64,000 bases of DNA, from NCBI GenBank assembly GCA_963712655.1, contig CAVQIT010000007.1, positions 186,001 through 250,000 of the forward strand, in the 5' to 3' direction. The position numbers and the translations under genes are program-made. A model generated the notes under the pieces. The model did no database searches and was not told where the DNA came from. It saw only the letters and a list, made by a program, of their open reading frames with translations. Source of the stretch: Pollutimonas sp963712655 (GTDB lineage: Bacteria; Pseudomonadota; Gammaproteobacteria; Burkholderiales; Burkholderiaceae_B). Of the stretch, positions 60,981 through 64,000 are shown piece after piece; positions within the stretch are counted from its first letter, which is position 1; every line of letters begins with the position of its first letter.

Positions 60981-61562
60981 ATGCCTTTGCCTCCTCCCGA
61001 CTTAGCTCGCGAACCACTGCACACGCGCTCCATACGCGTGAACTCCTTTGTCCGGGAGGACGGCCAATGGGACATCGAAGCCGAACTGATCGATTTCAAG
61101 GCTTACGATTTTCCGCTCAAGGACGGCGTATCCACACGCCGCGCCGGCGAGCCCATCCACCACATGCACCTGCGCATCACGATCGATGATCAACTCACGA
61201 TCACGGCTGCTGTCGCGGCTTACGATGTCGCTCCCTACAACCAGGACTGCTTCGCCATCGCCCCGGATTACCGGGAACTGGTCGGCATGAGTCTGGTGCG
61301 CAACTTCAGCCAGGTGGTCAAAGAGCATTTCGGCAGAACGGCGGGCTGCACCCATATGACGGAACTGGCGTATGTCTTGCCTACCGTCGCCATTCAAACG
61401 ATGGCCAGCAAACGCCGCAAAGAGCAATTGGCGCCCGGCGGGCAGGACAAGCGTCCATTCCAGCTTGAAGGGTGTCACGCCTTGCGGCTGGACGGCCCCG
61501 TCGTGCGGGAGTTCTATCCTCGGTGGTACCTTGCTCCCAAGGCGGAAGCGAAGTGCGAATAG
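60981..61562 (+). CDS. DUF2889 family protein
   Basis: 193 residues: LHTRSIRVNSFVREDGQWDIEAELIDFKAYDF, GEPIHHMHLRITIDDQLTITAAVAAYD, CFAIAPDYRELVGMSLVRNFSQVVKEHFGRTAGCTHMTEL. This is the DUF2889 family, common in Betaproteobacteria and of unknown function. The conserved His/Asp/Cys residues suggest an enzyme. There is no signal peptide. It is 30 bp after metE but followed by its own strong terminator; a role in methionine metabolism is not implied by anything else. Confidence 0.88.
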   Translation: MPLPPPDLAREPLHTRSIRVNSFVREDGQWDIEAELIDFKAYDFPLKDGVSTRRAGEPIHHMHLRITIDDQLTITAAVAAYDVAPYNQDCFAIAPDYRELVGMSLVRNFSQVVKEHFGRTAGCTHMTELAYVLPTVAIQTMASKRRKEQLAPGGQDKRPFQLEGCHALRLDGPVVREFYPRWYLAPKAEAKCE

Positions 61563-61578
61563 GCAATACCTCATCGGG

Positions 61579-61620
61579 CGCGCGGCCGTGTTTTCGGACA
61601 CGGCCGCGCGCGTTCTTTTT
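61579..61620 (+). terminator. Strong intrinsic terminator after the DUF2889 gene
   Basis: A 12-bp perfect stem CGCGCGGCCGTG / CACGGCCGCGCG, 8-nt loop, followed by CGTTCTTTTTC. It isolates sucCD from the metE transcript. Confidence 0.85.
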
Positions 61621-61649
61621 CTTATTCTTTACGTTCTGACAGGTAATAA

Positions 61650-62811
61650 ATGAAAATTCACGAGTATCAAGGCAAGGAACTGCTGAAGAAATTTGGCGTG
61701 ACTGTTCCACGCGGAATTCCTGCTTTTTCCGTTGACGAGGCCGTTGCCGCAGCCGAAAAACTGGGTGGCCCTGTTTGGGTAGTCAAGGCGCAGATTCACG
61801 CCGGCGGGCGCGGCAAGGGCGGTGGCGTCAAGCTGGCCCGTTCCATGGATGAAGTGCGCCAGTTGTCGTCCGAAATCCTGGGCATGCAGCTGATCACGCA
61901 CCAGACCGGTCCCGAAGGCCAGAAAGTAGGCCGCCTGCTCATTGAAGAAGGCGCCGACATCAAGAAAGAATATTACGTCGGCATCGTTACCGATCGCGGC
62001 ACGCAGCGCGTATGCGTCATGGCTTCCAGCGAAGGCGGCATGGACGTTGAAGAAGTCGCCGAAAAGACTCCCGAAAAAATCCTGAAGGTGTTCGTGGATC
62101 CCAAAGCCGGCCTGACCGACGGCGAAGCCGCCGAATTGGCGCGCGGCATAGGCGTTCCCGAGGCATCGGTATCCAAGGCCGCGGCTGAATTCCAGAAACT
62201 GTACAAAGCATACTGGGACACCGATGCGTCGCTGGCTGAAATCAATCCCTTGATTCTAAGCGGCTCGGGCGACATCATCGCCCTGGACGCCAAATTCAAT
62301 TTCGATTCCAACGCCTTGTATCCGTCACCCTGAAATCGTCGAATACCGCGATCTGGCTGAAGAAGATCCGGCCGAAATCGAAGCCAGCAAATTCGACCTG
62401 GCCTATATCCAGCTCGAAGGCAATATCGGCTGCCTGGTCAACGGCGCGGGACTTGCCATGGCAACCATGGACACCATCAAGCTGTTTGGCGGCGAGCCGG
62501 CCAACTTCCTGGACGTGGGCGGCGGCGCGACAGCCGAGAAGGTGACCGAAGCATTCAAGATCATGCTCAAGAACAAAGGCGTCAAGGCCATTCTTGTGAA
62601 CATTTTCGGCGGCATCATGCGTTGCGACGTTATTGCCGAAGGCGTTATCGCCGCTTGCAAGGCCGTCAACCTCAGCGTGCCGCTGGTCGTGCGCATGAAG
62701 GGCACCAACGAAGAGCTGGGCAAGAAATTGCTGGCCGAATCGGGCCTGCCCATCATCAGCGCCAACACCATGGGCGAAGCCGCGACCAAAGTCGTTGCTG
62801 CCGCGAAATAA
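61650..62811 (+). CDS. sucC: Succinyl-CoA synthetase beta subunit (ADP-forming), one single-base frameshift
   Basis: TCA-cycle enzyme; binds nucleotide and CoA with SucD. The frame starts MKIHEYQGKELLKKFGVTVPRGIPAFSV (ATP-grasp), with VVKAQIHAGGRGKGGGVK, and reads to KFNFDSNALY at ~62322, where an extra C in TATCCGTCACCC breaks it. The next frame resumes with RHPEIVEYRDLAEEDPAEIEASKFDLAYI, NGAGLAMATMDTIKLFGGEPANFLDVGGGA and the phosphate-loop VNIFGGIMRCDVIAEG, ending at 62811. Without the extra base the product is 386 residues, exactly normal. Sequencing error is therefore likelier than inactivation of a TCA-cycle gene. Confidence 0.93.
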
Positions 62812-62830
62812 TATTGCCGAGGATTTGTAA

Positions 62831-63712
62831 ATGTCGATTTTGATCAACAAAGACACTAAAGTCATTACCCAGGGAATCACCGGTAAAACCGGCCAGTTCC
62901 ATACCCATATGTGCCGCGAATACGCCAATGGCAAAGCGGCGTTCGTGGCGGGCGTGCATCCCAAGAAAGCCGGCGAGAATTTCGAAGGCGTGCCTATTTT
63001 CGGCAGCGTCAAGGATGCGAAGGCGCAAACCGGCGCCACGGTTTCGGTCATCTATGTTCCTCCGGCAGGCGCCGCGGCCGCCATCTGGGAAGCGGTCGAG
63101 GCCGACCTGGACCTGGTCATCTGCATTACCGAAGGCATTCCAGTGCGCGATATGCTGGAAGTGCGCAACCGCATGCGCGACCAGAACAAGAAAACCTTGC
63201 TGCTGGGGCCTAACTGCCCAGGCCTGATTACGCCGGACCAACTGAAAATCGGCATCATGCCGGGCCATATCTCCCGTCCGGGCCGCATCGGCGTGGTCAG
63301 CCGCTCCGGCACGCTGACATACGAAGCCGTTGCCCAGCTTACCGAACTGGGCTTGGGTCAATCCACGGCAGTGGGCATAGGCGGCGACCCCATCAACGGC
63401 CTGAAGCATATTGACGTTCTCAAAATGTTCAACGACGATCCCGATACCGATGCGGTCATCATGATCGGCGAAATCGGCGGCCCCGATGAAGTCAACGCCG
63501 CCGAGTGGGCGAAAGACAATATGAAAAAGCCTGTGGTGGGCTTCATTGCCGGCGTTACGGCTCCGGCCGGTAAACGCATGGGCCACGCGGGAGCCCTGAT
63601 TTCCGGCGGCGCCGATACCGCCGACGCCAAGCTCGAAATCATGGAAGCTTGCGGCATCCGCACCACGCGCGATCCATCCGAAATGGGCAAATTGCTCAAG
63701 TCGGTGTTATAA
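62831..63712 (+). CDS. sucD: Succinyl-CoA synthetase alpha subunit
   Basis: 293 residues. CoA-binding N-terminal domain (SILINKDTKVITQGITGKTGQFH), LLGPNCPGLITPDQLKIGIMPG, GTLTYEAVAQLTELGLGQSTAVGIGGDPING, and the catalytic phospho-His in KRMGHAGALISGG (~246). It starts 19 bp after sucC and is followed by an intrinsic terminator. The frame is intact. Confidence 0.98.
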   Translation: MSILINKDTKVITQGITGKTGQFHTHMCREYANGKAAFVAGVHPKKAGENFEGVPIFGSVKDAKAQTGATVSVIYVPPAGAAAAIWEAVEADLDLVICITEGIPVRDMLEVRNRMRDQNKKTLLLGPNCPGLITPDQLKIGIMPGHISRPGRIGVVSRSGTLTYEAVAQLTELGLGQSTAVGIGGDPINGLKHIDVLKMFNDDPDTDAVIMIGEIGGPDEVNAAEWAKDNMKKPVVGFIAGVTAPAGKRMGHAGALISGGADTADAKLEIMEACGIRTTRDPSEMGKLLKSVL

Positions 63713-63731
63713 AACCCAGTTGTACCGGGAA

Positions 63732-63755
63732 AAGCCTCCTGTGGGAGGCTTTTTC
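63732..63755 (+). terminator. sucCD intrinsic terminator
   Basis: AAGCCTCC-TGTG-GGAGGCTTTTTC: a 7-8-bp stem with a 4-nt loop and T-run, 20 bp after the sucD stop. Confidence 0.85.
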
Positions 63756-63877
63756 GGTTGCTTTGGCCAGCTTGCAGCGCATTTGCCACGATGGCTCGCG
63801 GTAAATGCGCATACAGATATAAAAATAGGGCGGCCGTGCACACAAAATTTCATTCGCTCAAGAAGGGGGATCTTCTT

Positions 63878-63973
63878 ATGGGACAAATGAAGCATCATGG
63901 ATATAAATTCAACACAATTCTGGCTCGCTTTGCTGGAAATAATATGGGTCAATATTTTATTATCGGGCGATAA
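63878..63973 (+). CDS. Possible 31-residue small protein of unknown function
   Basis: ATG 63878 is preceded by AAGAAGGGGG at suitable spacing and encodes MGQMKHHGYKFNTILARFAG followed by NNMGQYFIIGR and TAA. No family is recognised. The good ribosome-binding site is the only support; it could equally be chance in an intergenic region that continues past the window. Confidence 0.25.
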   Translation: MGQMKHHGYKFNTILARFAGNNMGQYFIIGR

Positions 63974-64000
63974 CGCGGTTGTGATTGCCCTGGCCGCCCG

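Noticed and set aside
61650..62811. sucC as a genuine pseudogene or a split-gene system
   Set aside because: One extra base explains the break and restores exactly 386 residues; sucD is intact and cotranscribed, so natural inactivation is less likely than base-call error.

Overview
The window reads as a chromosomal segment of a betaproteobacterium of the Alcaligenaceae (Bordetella / Achromobacter / Pusillimonas neighbourhood). The evidence is the large number of orphan 'Bug'-type tripartite-tricarboxylate substrate-binding proteins (seven), the exbB-exbD-lpxK-Trm112-kdsB-adk gene order, DUF3579 beside argF/argG, and the overall codon use. This placement comes from gene content and family recognition only; no database was searched.

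Layout. 1-9.8 kb: the end of a Bug protein, a translationally coupled periplasmic binding protein/diguanylate cyclase pair (minus strand), and an RND efflux operon whose adaptor is intact but whose pump and outer-membrane genes carry many single-base frameshifts. 9.8-22.8 kb: accessory catabolic clusters. The first is LysR | Bug, enolase-superfamily dehydratase, [gene remnants], Bug, COG3618 amidohydrolase, class II aldolase | LysR. A DUF1445 hydro-lyase-like gene follows, then Bug-M20-like-Bug-RidA. 23-27.2 kb: a DegQ/HtrA protease interrupted by an amber codon, a small membrane protein, an IS3-type remnant and an alpha/beta hydrolase. 27.8-32.2 kb (minus strand): TauD-type dioxygenase, LysR, nitrilase-type amidase, RraA-like protein, Bug, in a tight operon. 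32.2-35.2 kb: an orphan ParE-like toxin and a kexin-like lipoprotein protease with a small secreted partner. 35.2-39.9 kb: LysR | TauD-type dioxygenase, Bug, asparaginase-like protein, bounded on one side by tRNA-Ala(CGC) and on the other by a 25-nt copy of that tRNA's anticodon arm. 40-64 kb is core genome: argG, argF, DUF3579, motB/motA-like, a 2-hydroxyacid dehydrogenase, rpsT, murJ, an SDR dehydrogenase, adk, kdsB, Trm112, lpxK, exbD, exbB, xseA, sodB, pcaF-type thiolase, metR/metE, DUF2889 and sucCD.

Between genes there is a dispersed repeat family: three near-complete copies (272, 193 and 272 bp) plus solo ends. Its terminal inverted repeats begin GGCCTGTTAACGC and are flanked by CTAG, with two large internal hairpins. 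It looks like a non-autonomous MITE-type element that settles at the 3' ends of genes. A second, unrelated CTAG-flanked 159-bp inverted-repeat element lies beside tRNA-Ala.

Functionally, the accessory half is a set of small uptake-and-degrade modules: an orphan periplasmic binder, one or two hydrolytic or oxidative enzymes, and a LysR regulator. They probably target small organic acids or amides. Several of the enzymes lack residues that define the classical activity of their families (M20-like, asparaginase-like, RraA-like). Single-base insertions break argG (two), murJ (one) and sucC (one). In each case undoing them restores exactly the normal family length, so at least part of the frameshifting is probably sequencing error.
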